Origin: Xanthobacteraceae bacterium 501b
Lineage (GTDB): Bacteria; Pseudomonadota; Alphaproteobacteria; Rhizobiales; Xanthobacteraceae
Reading direction: 5' to 3'
NCBI GenBank assembly: GCA_000378025.1
Contig: KB899087.1
Coordinates: 3,906,001 to 3,970,000, forward strand
Length of the DNA stretch: 64,000 bases
Below the pieces are notes generated by a model that was not told where the DNA came from, searched no databases, and saw nothing but the letters and a program-made list of their open reading frames with translations. Position numbers and translations under genes: made by a program. Positions 26,268 through 34,334 of this stretch are shown here, in pieces; position 1 is the first letter of the stretch, and each line of letters starts with the position of its first letter.

Positions 26268-26770
26268 TTCACGTCTGCCCGCTCTCCCGTCTCGAAGAGA
26301 CCGTCACCCGCACCGGCGCCGAGCATGTGCTGAGCGTGATCAACATCGCGACGCCGGTGACGCTGCCGCCCACGGTGCTGCGCGAGAACCATCTCTTCGT
26401 CGGCTTCAACGACATTCTCGCCCCCCAGGACGGGCTGGTGCACCCCTCCATCGAGCATGTCGAGGCGATCCTCGGCTTTGCCAGGCGTTGGCCGCGTCGG
26501 GCGCCGCTGGTGGTGCACTGCTATCTCGGCGTCAGCCGCTCCACCGCCTCGGCCTATATCGCGGCCTGCGCGCTGGAGCCGGAGCGCGACGAGGCCGAGA
26601 TCGCCCAGGCGCTGCGCGCCGCCTCCCCCATCGCCACGCCGAACGCGCTGCTGGTTTCGATCGCGGATACGGCGCTCGGTCGTCAGGGCCGCATGAGCGC
26701 CGCCATCGCCGCCATCGGCCGTGGCCGCGAGGCGATGGAGAACGAGCCGTTCGAGATCAGGCTGGGGTGA
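26264..26770 (+). CDS. Tyrosine/dual-specificity phosphatase-like protein
   Basis: The 168-residue protein has the Cys-phosphatase loop VHCYLGVSRSTASAY, a C-x5-R signature with Cys86 and Arg92. The general acid may be in the FNDIL segment around residue 49. It overlaps the HD hydrolase by four bases (ATGA), so the two are made together; a joint role in nucleotide or phospho-substrate turnover is possible. No signal peptide or membrane segment is seen. Physiological substrate unknown. Confidence 0.8.
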   Translation: MIHVCPLSRLEETVTRTGAEHVLSVINIATPVTLPPTVLRENHLFVGFNDILAPQDGLVHPSIEHVEAILGFARRWPRRAPLVVHCYLGVSRSTASAYIAACALEPERDEAEIAQALRAASPIATPNALLVSIADTALGRQGRMSAAIAAIGRGREAMENEPFEIRLG

Positions 26771-26827
26771 GGGCCCGCAGCCGGCCTTACTCCGGCCAGC
26801 ATCCTAGGCCCTGGCCGCCCTCTCGCG

Positions 26828-26915
26828 CTCATCCCCGGGCTTGACCCGGGGATCCACGACTTCGGCGTGAGCGGACGGCAAAGACGTGAATGCCCGGGCC
26901 GAGCCCGGGCATGAC
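26828..26915. repeat. Palindromic intergenic repeat, copy 5
   Basis: Left part CATCCCCGGGCTTGACCCGG followed by GGATCCACG, right part GTGAATGCCCGGG and CCCGGGCATGAC. It lies between the convergent phosphatase and L,D-transpeptidase genes. Confidence 0.85.
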
Positions 26916-26964
26916 CCTGTATTGACGGAAAGGTGCCGCGAGCGTAGGCCGCGCGCCGCCCCGC

Positions 26965-27642
26965 TCAGACTGCCGGCACGCCGGTGGCGGGCAGCACGAC
27001 GACGCGGGTGCCGGTGGGCACGCGGCGGTACAGGTCGATGATATCCTGATTGATGAAGCGGACGCACCCCGACGACACCTGCGTGCCGATGGTCCAGGGC
27101 TCTGTGGTGCCGTGCAGGCGGTAATAGGTGTCGCGCCCGTCCTTGTAGAGATAGAGCGCGCGCGGCCCCAGCGGGTTGGTCGGCCCGCCCGGCAGGCCGC
27201 CGGCATAGGGGCCGTAGCGCTCGGGTTCGCGGGCGATCATCGCCGGGGTCGGCGTCCATCCCGGCCATGACGCCTTGCGGGCGACCACGCCTTCGCCGCG
27301 AAAATTGAAGCCTTCCTCGCGCCCGACGCCGACGCCGTAGCGCAGCGCCCGTCCATTGGCCATGACGAGATAGGCGAAGCGCTCATTGGGGTCGACCACG
27401 ATGGTGCCCGGCTGGTAGCGCGTCGGATAGGCCACTTCCTGACGCAGGAAGCGCGGGTCGACCTGCGTGAGGTCGACCGCCGGCACCGGGAACGGCTCGT
27501 CGGTGATCGCCGCATACATACGCAGATAATGCGGGTCCATCGCCGGTGGCAGGACGCGGCTCGTCATCGGCTCGCGCGTGGTGGCGCAGCCGGCGAGGGC
27601 GAGCGGCGAGGCAAGGAGAAAAAGGCGTCGGTCGAGAAGCAT
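26965..27642 (-). CDS. L,D-transpeptidase (YkuD) lipoprotein
   Basis: The 225-residue protein begins MLLDRRLFLLASPLALAGC, a lipoprotein signal with the acylated Cys at about residue 19. The YkuD domain follows with TIVVDPNERFAYLV and the catalytic HGTTEPWTIGTQVSSGCVRFIN (His and Cys). It would form 3-3 cross-links in peptidoglycan or attach proteins to it in the periplasm. Start 27642 gives a good signal peptide; the longer frame to 27690 does not. It is divergent from the MFS gene. Confidence 0.92.
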   Translation of the reverse strand: MLLDRRLFLLASPLALAGCATTREPMTSRVLPPAMDPHYLRMYAAITDEPFPVPAVDLTQVDPRFLRQEVAYPTRYQPGTIVVDPNERFAYLVMANGRALRYGVGVGREEGFNFRGEGVVARKASWPGWTPTPAMIAREPERYGPYAGGLPGGPTNPLGPRALYLYKDGRDTYYRLHGTTEPWTIGTQVSSGCVRFINQDIIDLYRRVPTGTRVVVLPATGVPAV

Positions 27643-27951
27643 GGGGGCGCACGCGGGAGGAAAGAGGTGGGGAGCGGTGAAATGCGGCAATGATCCTCAC
27701 CTACAGGCGAAGCATGGCAAACTTCGTGAAGCCGGCGATCACGGGCGTGTCACTGGCCGCTATTGCGCCGAGGTGTGGCCCGGCGGCCGCACCCGGCAGT
27801 AACGCGCCACCTTGGGGAGCTAGATCGCGCCCGCTTCCATCAGTTTTGCTGATGGTCATCCTGAAATTTATTCGTTTTCCATCCGGGGCGGCCCGGCGCT
27901 AGCCTGAACGCCCAGGGCGGCCCGCCGCGCCGCGCCGATTCGAGGCCCCCG
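27643..27951. other. Divergent intergenic region with inverted repeat
   Basis: This 309-base gap separates the divergent L,D-transpeptidase and MFS genes. No gene is credible. It contains the short inverted repeat described at 27837-27855 and an AT-rich stretch at about 27863-27884 that may hold the MFS promoter. Confidence 0.6.
27837..27855. promoter_or_regulatory. Perfect inverted repeat upstream of MFS gene
   Basis: CCATCAG (27837-27843) and CTGATGG (27849-27855) form a perfect dyad around TTTTG, about 100 bases before the MFS start and next to an AT-rich stretch. It may be an operator for a regulator of the transporter. Confidence 0.4.
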
Positions 27952-29190
27952 ATGTCCGCCCACACCGACGCTCCCCGGCCGAGCCTTGCCGCCCGCGCAC
28001 CGCTGCTGATCGTGCTCTGCGGCTGCCTCATCGCCATGCTCAGCTTCGGCCCGCGCGCCTCCTCCGGCATCTTCATGCTGCCGATGACGGGCGACTATGG
28101 CTGGGGCCGCGACACATTCGGCCTCGCCATCGCCATCCAGAACCTGATCTGGGGCATCGGTACCCCCTTTGCCGGCGCGGTCGCTGATCGCTTCGGGGTG
28201 ACGCGGGTGCTGTGGATCGGGGCGGCGCTCTATGCCGCCGGCCTGGTCTTGATGGCGTATTCGGCGACGCCGGGAATGCTGCATCTGTCAGCCGGCGTTC
28301 TGGTGGGCTTCGGCCTGTCGGGCTGCTCGTTCAACATCGTGATTGCCGCCTTCGGCAAGATGCTGCCGGAGAAGTGGCGCCCGCTCTCCTTCGGCGCCGG
28401 GACGGCGGCCGGCTCCTTCGGCCAGTTCCTGTTTCCGCCGCTGGCGGCGGGGCTCAACACCACCATTGGCTGGCACCAGACGCTGCTCGTGTTCGGCCTC
28501 GCCATGCTGCTGATCATGCCGCTGGCGCTGGCGCTGGCCGGCGCGCCTCCTGCCGCGAAGGCGGGGGAGCGCCAGCAGTCCATCGGCGCCGCGCTGGGCG
28601 AGGCCTTCCGCCATCCCAGCTATGTGCTGCTGGTGCTCGGCTTCTTCACCTGCGGCTTCCAGCTGGCGTTTGTGACCACCCATCTGCCGGCCTATCTGAT
28701 GGATCGCGGCCTCTCCATCGCCGTGGGCGGCTGGACGCTGGCGGCGATCGGCCTGGCCAACATGGTCGGGTCGCTCGGCTCGGGCTGGCTGTCGAGCCGC
28801 ATGCCGCGCCGCTATCTGCTGGCGGCGATCTATTTCGCCCGCGGCCTTGCCATCATCGCCTTCATCCTGCTGCCGGCGAACCCGGTAACGGCGATCGGCT
28901 TCGGCATCGTGCTCGGGCTGCTATGGCTCTCCACCGTGCCGCCGACCTCGGGGCTGGTGATGCTGATGTTTGGCACCCGCTATCTCGCCATGCTCTACGG
29001 CTTCGCCTTTTTCAGCCACCAGGTCGGCGGCTTCCTCGGCGTCTGGCTGGGCGGGCTGCTCTATGAGAGCCTCGGCTCCTATGATTTCGTCTGGTGGCTA
29101 TCGGTGGCGCTCAGCTTCGCCTCTGCCGTCATCAACCTGCCGATTGTCGAAAAGCCAGTGGCGCGGGCGGCTCTGCCGGCTTCAGGCTGA
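27952..29190 (+). CDS. MFS transporter (OxlT-like)
   Basis: The 412-residue protein has twelve predicted membrane helices and the cytoplasmic loop motif AGAVADRFGVTRVLWIG (MFS motif A between helices 2 and 3, about residues 70-86). The start FGPRASSGIFMLPMTGDYGWGRDTF is typical of the OxlT/monocarboxylate-related MFS group in Rhizobiales. Substrate unknown. The gene stands alone and is divergent from the L,D-transpeptidase. Confidence 0.87.
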   Translation: MSAHTDAPRPSLAARAPLLIVLCGCLIAMLSFGPRASSGIFMLPMTGDYGWGRDTFGLAIAIQNLIWGIGTPFAGAVADRFGVTRVLWIGAALYAAGLVLMAYSATPGMLHLSAGVLVGFGLSGCSFNIVIAAFGKMLPEKWRPLSFGAGTAAGSFGQFLFPPLAAGLNTTIGWHQTLLVFGLAMLLIMPLALALAGAPPAAKAGERQQSIGAALGEAFRHPSYVLLVLGFFTCGFQLAFVTTHLPAYLMDRGLSIAVGGWTLAAIGLANMVGSLGSGWLSSRMPRRYLLAAIYFARGLAIIAFILLPANPVTAIGFGIVLGLLWLSTVPPTSGLVMLMFGTRYLAMLYGFAFFSHQVGGFLGVWLGGLLYESLGSYDFVWWLSVALSFASAVINLPIVEKPVARAALPASG

Positions 29191-29379
29191 AGAGCGGCGC
29201 GCGTTTGCCAGCTGTTAACCCTCACCCTTCACCATAGGGATCGTGGTACCGAAGGCGTTGCGGCGGGGCCACACCGGCAAGTCGCGTGCCCCGGCAGCAG
29301 GGACTGATTCGCCGCGCGGCCTTGACAAGGCAGGCCCTTCGCAGCGCATCGTGAAAACTCCCGAGCGATGGAAACCGTC

Positions 29380-29880
29380 ATGCGCCTGTGTTCTGCCCTG
29401 CCGGCTGCTGCCCTTCTCGCCGCCACCCTGGTGGCGCCGATGGCTTCCGCCTCGGCCGAGACGCTGACGGCGCAGGAGGCCCAGCGCTTCGTGGTCGGGC
29501 AGACGTTTTCCTATACCTGCTATGAGGGCACGGCCGGCTCGGGCCGCATCCTGCCGGACGGCTCGGTCGCCGGCACCATCCAGATGCGCGGCAAGGGCAA
29601 TGCACGCTATGTGACGCTGCCCGCCGGCACCATCATGGTGCGGGGCGAATCCGTGTGCGCCAAGCTGAAGGGCGTGGCGTTCCAGCCCTGCTTCGAGCTG
29701 GAGAAGACCGACAAGGTGAGCTTCCGTGGCAACCTCGCCGGGGCGGACCGGCTGTGGTGCGAGTTCAAGCGCGGTGGCAGCGGCCGCACCCGGTTGGCCG
29801 AGCGCGCGGTGGCGCCCAAGCCGGTAGATCGCGCCGAGACCGTGCCGGTCGAGACGGCGGAAATCGATCCGGTAAAGTAG
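29380..29880 (+). CDS. Conserved exported protein of unknown function
   Basis: The product (166 residues from ATG 29380; ATG 29368 is also possible) has a signal peptide ending near ASASA. The mature part reads LTAQEAQRFVVGQTFSYTCYEGTAGSGRILPDGSVAGTIQ and contains four Cys residues, suggesting two disulfides in the periplasm. I recall similar unnamed proteins across Hyphomicrobiales but no family name. The C-terminal 40 residues are charged and probably flexible. It stands alone with 177 bases upstream. Confidence 0.7.
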   Translation: MRLCSALPAAALLAATLVAPMASASAETLTAQEAQRFVVGQTFSYTCYEGTAGSGRILPDGSVAGTIQMRGKGNARYVTLPAGTIMVRGESVCAKLKGVAFQPCFELEKTDKVSFRGNLAGADRLWCEFKRGGSGRTRLAERAVAPKPVDRAETVPVETAEIDPVK

Positions 29881-30167
29881 TCGACCCGCGCGGGTTGAGA
29901 CGCCGGATCTGCCGTCCTAACGGGGTCCGGGCGAGAGTTGAAGGCGGGAACCGCCTCGGAATAACCGTTACAGATGAGGCTCGACGAGCTGCGACGCTGC
30001 CAGCGGCAGGCAGGCGGACGAGGCGTTGCTGTCAATCGCCCCAACATTGCGGAAATGCAAGGGCGCTCGGGTATTCGCGGCTATCGCGTTGCGGCCTGCG
30101 TTGGATTACCTCCGAGCAACGACAGGCGCCGCCTGCCCGCTCCTCTAACGCTCCCGCGAGATCCGCC

Positions 30168-30590
30168 ATGATTGATTCCCGTTCCGCCCCTTACGGCGCC
30201 TTTGTGCTGCGCGTCGCGCTCGGCCTGATGTGGGTGTCCCACGCCCTGCTGAAATACGCCGTGTTCACCATTCCCGGCTTTGCCGGCTTCCTCGGCAGCC
30301 TCGGGCTGCCGGAAGCGCTGGCCTGGCCGATCTTCCTGGCCGAGCTGATCGGCGGCCTGCTGATCATCGCCGGCGTCTATGCCCGCCATGTTGCGCTGCT
30401 GCTGATCCCGGTCATGGCCGGCGCCATGAGCGTTCACATTCCCAATGGCTGGCTGTTTTCCGCTGCTGGCGGCGGCTGGGAATATCCCGGCTTCCTGATC
30501 GTCGCATCCTTCGCGCTCTGGCTGATCGGCGATGGCGCCTTCGCGCTGCGCGCGCGTCCTCTGTTCTTCATCGGCGCCGCGGCGCGCTGA
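30168..30590 (+). CDS. DoxX family membrane protein
   Basis: The 140-residue protein has four membrane helices, starting RVALGLMWVSHALLKYAVFTIPGFAGFLGSLGLPEALAWPIFLAELIGG, the DoxX/YqjF-like layout. DoxX proteins are linked to redox or detoxification functions in different bacteria; no specific role can be assigned here. Start is ATG 30168 with GCGAGA upstream. A strong hairpin terminator follows 23 bases after the stop. Confidence 0.85.
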   Translation: MIDSRSAPYGAFVLRVALGLMWVSHALLKYAVFTIPGFAGFLGSLGLPEALAWPIFLAELIGGLLIIAGVYARHVALLLIPVMAGAMSVHIPNGWLFSAAGGGWEYPGFLIVASFALWLIGDGAFALRARPLFFIGAAAR

Positions 30591-30608
30591 GCCTGAAGAC
30601 CGGTCAAC

Positions 30609-30645
30609 AAAAAGGGCGGGTCCCGCTGGACCCGCCCCTCTTTTA
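30609..30645. terminator. Bidirectional intrinsic terminator
   Basis: A perfect 10-base-pair stem (30614-30623 with 30628-30637, loop CGCT) has an A-run before and a T-rich run (CTCTTTTATTT) after. It lies between the convergent DoxX and TPR genes and can serve both. Confidence 0.9.
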
Positions 30646-30672
30646 TTTCAGTCGCGCGCGCGAGGGGCGGCC

Positions 30673-32490
30673 TCAGCCGCCATTCCCCGGCTTCTCGGCA
30701 TCCTGCGTCTTGTCCGCCGCGGCCTTCTGCGGCTCGACGGCCGGCGTCGCCTCGGTCTTCTGGATCGGCGCCGCGCCAGCCTTAACGCGCTCGGCCTCAT
30801 CCAGGCCCACCGCGATCTTGCGCTCGATATCGGCCAGCTCGTCCGGCTCGGGCTTCAGGTCGCGGGCGTGGTTCCACTTGAAGCGGGCTTCCAGCTTGCG
30901 GTCGACCTTCCAATAGGCGTCGCCGAGATGGTCGTTGATCACCGCCTCGTTCGGCTTGAGCTCGACCGCACGCTCGAGTTCGCGCACGGCCTCGTTGTAA
31001 TGACCGGTGCGGAAATAGGCCCAGCCGAGGCTGTCGATGAAGAAGCCGTCATCGGGGCGCAGCGCCACCGCCTTGCGGATCATCTCAGTGCCGGCCTCCA
31101 GGTTCACCCCCTGGTCGATCCAGCTATAGCCGAGATAGTTCAGCACATGCGGCTGGTTGGGGCTGAGTTCCAGTGCCTTCTTGAGATCGGCCTCGGACTT
31201 GTCCCACTGCTTGGTGCGCTCGTAGCAGGTGCCGCGGAAGTAATAGAGCACCCAGTCCTTGGCCTGCGGCGTGCCGAGCTGGTCGATGGCGGCGGTGTAA
31301 ACCTCCGCAGCCTCGGCGAACTTCTCGTTCGCGCGCAGCACGTCGCCCAGTGCCATGATCGAGCGCTGGTCCTTCACATCCCCGGCAACCACCTGCTTGA
31401 GCACGGCGAGCGCCTCGTCATGCTTGTCGATGGCGTCGAGATTGAGCGCGCGCTGCACCTCGGCATTCATCTTGAAGGGCGAAGAGTCGGGCACGGCGGC
31501 GAAGAGGGCGATGGCGTCCTCGTGCCGCTTCATCGTCTCGAACAGGTCGGCAAGGGTGATGGCCATCAGCGGCTGTGAGGGATCGAGCCAGCGGCCGAGC
31601 TGCAGATAAACGAGGGCAAGGTCCTCGCCACCCTGCCGGCCGAGCGCCGCGCCGAGGCCGTACAGCACCTCCGCCGCGCCGGCGACCGGGGTGGTCACCA
31701 GCGGAGGAAGCGTCTTGCCCGCATTCAGCTGTTCCAGCGAGCGGGCGACCAGGGGGTCGCCGGGCACCAGCTTGTCGAACGCTTCATAGGTCGAGATCGC
31801 CAGCGCCTTGTCGGCATTGCGCGAGGCCCAGCGGGCATAGGCATCGACGACGCGCAGCGTGCGCGGATCGAGCTTGAGCGCCGCCTCCAGCCGCTGGCCG
31901 GCTTCTTTCTTGACGCCGGCCGCATCGAGCAAGAGCCCGGCGTGGAAATCCTTGAAGCCGGCATACCATTCCGGGCCCTGCAGCGCGTCGATCGCCTTGA
32001 CGCCAGCGCGCGCATCGCCCGAGCCGAACTGGCTCCAGGCGCTGAGCAGGGTGGCGTTCAGCTCGGCGATGGCCCCCTGGCCGGAGCGGCGCAGATTGCT
32101 GCGGGCGGTGACATATTGCTTGGCCTTGATCGCCCGCACGCCGAGCACCAGCCGTGCCAGCGTGTGCTCGGGATCAATCCGCACCAGCCGCTGGGCCAGC
32201 CCGACCGCCTCGTCGATGGAGCCTTCCGCCAGCAGGGTAAGGAAGGCGCGCTCCAACAATTCGCGCTGGCGCGGGAAAAGCCGGGCCAGCTCGCGGTAAT
32301 AGGCGGCGGCGGCGGCCGTGTCGCGTTCGGTGATTGCGAGGCGCGCGGCGAGATAATTGCCCGCTGGCGAGGAGCGGGCGATGAAGTCTGCCGGCGGGGC
32401 GTCGGCACGCGCGGGCAGCGCGACACCCAACGCCGTGAGCGTAGCGAGAATGGCCGCTCCCGGCCGCAGCGACAAACGTCGAAACGTCAA
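30673..32490 (-). CDS. Exported tetratricopeptide-repeat protein, TTG start
   Basis: This 605-residue protein has an N-terminal signal-like segment (LRPGAAILATLTALGVALPARA) and TPR-type helical repeats across most of its length, clearest in PQAKDWVLYYFRGTCYERTKQWDKSEADLKKALELSPNQP-type units and RTGHYNEAVRELERAVELKPNE. It is probably a periplasmic or membrane-bound scaffold. The start TTG 32490 follows AGGAGG by seven bases; the ATG at 32589 has no such site. The C-terminus is a charged Lys/Glu/Ala tail. It sits alone between the terminator and the holin-like gene. Confidence 0.85.
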   Translation of the reverse strand: MTFRRLSLRPGAAILATLTALGVALPARADAPPADFIARSSPAGNYLAARLAITERDTAAAAAYYRELARLFPRQRELLERAFLTLLAEGSIDEAVGLAQRLVRIDPEHTLARLVLGVRAIKAKQYVTARSNLRRSGQGAIAELNATLLSAWSQFGSGDARAGVKAIDALQGPEWYAGFKDFHAGLLLDAAGVKKEAGQRLEAALKLDPRTLRVVDAYARWASRNADKALAISTYEAFDKLVPGDPLVARSLEQLNAGKTLPPLVTTPVAGAAEVLYGLGAALGRQGGEDLALVYLQLGRWLDPSQPLMAITLADLFETMKRHEDAIALFAAVPDSSPFKMNAEVQRALNLDAIDKHDEALAVLKQVVAGDVKDQRSIMALGDVLRANEKFAEAAEVYTAAIDQLGTPQAKDWVLYYFRGTCYERTKQWDKSEADLKKALELSPNQPHVLNYLGYSWIDQGVNLEAGTEMIRKAVALRPDDGFFIDSLGWAYFRTGHYNEAVRELERAVELKPNEAVINDHLGDAYWKVDRKLEARFKWNHARDLKPEPDELADIERKIAVGLDEAERVKAGAAPIQKTEATPAVEPQKAAADKTQDAEKPGNGG

Positions 32491-32639
32491 GTTGGAACCT
32501 CCTGCGGCAAGCGGAACGCCCCGCGCCACGCGGGTGGCGCCGGGCTCCGGCCTTTGTGGCAGATTGGTCCTTTTTAGCAGCCCCTGCAATAACGGGAGGC
32601 TAATGCGGACCGGGCCGATGAGGGCCCGGCATCACATTT

Positions 32640-33071
32640 TCAGACCCGTCGGCCAAGAATAAGGCCGATCACCGCCGCACCGGCCGCAATGCCGAGAACG
32701 GTCTTCACGCTGGCGGGAGGCATCCCGGCCGGCGTCGCCGGGTCGACGCCCGGCGCCATGCCGGAAGCCGCCGGGGGCACGGCAGCAAAGGCACCATAGC
32801 CGCCAAGGCTAACCGACCGAGGTCGCCGCCCCCGCAGCAGAGCGACGAGAAGGAAGATCAGGCCCATCACAAACAGGAATCCGCCGATCGCCAGCGCGGC
32901 GGTCAGCGCGTCATAGCGGTCAGCCAAGGCGATGAAGGAGGCGATCATGAAGAACACCGCCGCGCACGCGATCAGCAAACCACCAATCGCGCAGAGCAAG
33001 GCCGTGCGTGCGGCCCTGCGCGCCATGAGGCGAATCTCTCCGCCGAATATCGCCAGCAAAAGGCGAAGCAT
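32640..33071 (-). CDS. Phage-holin-family (holin-X-like) membrane protein
   Basis: The 143-residue protein has two adjacent membrane helices (about residues 25-50 and 58-80) preceded by a basic N-terminus, then a Pro/Ala/Gly-rich linker and a final short hydrophobic segment (VLGIAAGAAVIGLILG). This resembles the bacterial family annotated as putative holin X, which is not phage-borne here. Its start (ATG 33071, or GTG 33074) overlaps the stop of the DUF883 gene, a coupling often seen for this pair. Confidence 0.7.
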   Translation of the reverse strand: MLRLLLAIFGGEIRLMARRAARTALLCAIGGLLIACAAVFFMIASFIALADRYDALTAALAIGGFLFVMGLIFLLVALLRGRRPRSVSLGGYGAFAAVPPAASGMAPGVDPATPAGMPPASVKTVLGIAAGAAVIGLILGRRV

Positions 33072-33412
33072 CACTTGCCCCGCGACAGCAGGCCAAGCAG
33101 GAAGCCGACCCCCAGCGCCGCGAGCACCGAGCCATAGGGGTTACGTTCGATGGTGGCGCCGAGATCGCCGGTCAGCGCCTGGGCGCGCACCTTGGCATCG
33201 TGCAGGGCGGCATAGCCTTCGTCGGCAAGACCGGAAGCGGCAGCCTCGGCGCGCGCGGCGCCCGAGCGAAACCGGCCAGCGATGGCGTCAGCGGCCGAAG
33301 CGCCTTCCGACTTGGCGATGGTGGCGAGCGTCTCGGTGAGCTTCGCGACATCGCTCCGCAGGGTCGAGAGGTCGGCGGACAGCTTGGCGAAATCGTCCTG
33401 CGGCTGGGCCAT
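33071..33412 (-). CDS. DUF883/ElaB-like membrane-anchored protein
   Basis: The 113-residue protein has a long helical, probably coiled-coil region (DFAKLSADLSTLRSDVAKLTETLATIAKS) and a C-terminal membrane anchor ERNPYGSVLAALGVGFLLGLLSRGK typical of the ElaB/YqjD/DUF883 group, whose enteric members bind ribosomes at the inner membrane in stationary phase. Start 33412 has GGAG seven bases upstream. It is translationally coupled to the holin-like gene downstream. Confidence 0.8.
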   Translation of the reverse strand: MAQPQDDFAKLSADLSTLRSDVAKLTETLATIAKSEGASAADAIAGRFRSGAARAEAAASGLADEGYAALHDAKVRAQALTGDLGATIERNPYGSVLAALGVGFLLGLLSRGK

Positions 33413-33495
33413 GTGTATCTCCGGATAAGGAACATTGGGTCGACGTGCCACGTAAACGCGGCCGCGCCCGTCATGGTTCCCAGTCTAGACGGTAA

Positions 33496-34239
33496 TCAGC
33501 GGCGCCGGAACTCGTAGTATCCCGGCCGGCGGCCCTCCCGCAGGGCTTTGGCCTCATAGCGCGTGCCCGGCCAGCCGGCCCAGGCAAGGCGCCAGTCGTC
33601 AGCGCGTTCCGCCGTCCAGTCGAAGCGTGGATCGGCCAGAAGCTGGCGCAGCGTCCACGCCGCATAATGCTCGATATCGGTGGCGAAGCGGAAATGCCCG
33701 CCGGGCAACAGCAGCCGGGCGATGCGGTCGATATTGTCGGCCTGCACGAAGCGCCGCTTCCAGTGCCGGCGCTTGGGCCAGGGGTCGGGATAGAGCAGGT
33801 CGATGCGCGCAAGGCTGGCGGCGGGCAGGCGGTCAAGCAGGGGAATGACGTCGTCGCCATAGAGCCGGACATTGGCCAGCCCCTTTTCGCTCACGCTGGT
33901 CGTCGCCTTGGCGATGCCGTTGAGGAACGCCTCGGCGCCGATATAGCCGATGTCAGGGTGGCGCTGCGCCTCGGCCACCAGATGCTCGCCGCCGCCGAAG
34001 CCGATTTCCAGCCGCACCTCGCGCACGGGATGAAGGAAGAGGTCGGCGAGCGGCGCCGCGCCGACCTCGTCCAGCCCGATGGCAAGGCGCGGCAGGTCCT
34101 GCACCATGTGGGCGGCCTGCGCGGTGCGCAGCTTCTTGCCCTTGCGCCGGCCATAGAAAGCGGCCTCACGGGGGGAGGGGGCGCCCTCCGGCGGCCTGTC
34201 GCCGGTCGTGCGGGGGCGGGTGTCGTCGGCGGCGGTCAT
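33496..34239 (-). CDS. trmB: tRNA (guanine-N7)-methyltransferase
   Basis: TrmB makes m7G46 in tRNA. The 247-residue protein has the SAM site LEIGFGGGEHL (about residues 77-87), the family DPWPKRRHWKRRF block with the catalytic Asp, and the ending region FATDIEHY. The N-terminus (FYGRRKGKKL) is typical of alphaproteobacteria. Start 34239 is my choice; 34272 is possible. It follows metK by 95 bases on the same strand. Confidence 0.94.
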   Translation of the reverse strand: MTAADDTRPRTTGDRPPEGAPSPREAAFYGRRKGKKLRTAQAAHMVQDLPRLAIGLDEVGAAPLADLFLHPVREVRLEIGFGGGEHLVAEAQRHPDIGYIGAEAFLNGIAKATTSVSEKGLANVRLYGDDVIPLLDRLPAASLARIDLLYPDPWPKRRHWKRRFVQADNIDRIARLLLPGGHFRFATDIEHYAAWTLRQLLADPRFDWTAERADDWRLAWAGWPGTRYEAKALREGRRPGYYEFRRR

Positions 34240-34334
34240 GCGGGATGCTCGAAACAGGGGCGGGGCGGACATGGCCTGTCCGCCCCGCATAAGCGCAGTG
34301 TCTTCCGCGCGCAATCGCGCGCGGGGCGTCAATG

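Noticed and set aside
29948-29970. GGAAC...CGTT pair resembling a general-stress (EcfG) promoter
   Set aside because: The spacing is 14 bases, while the consensus needs 16 to 17; I regard it as chance.
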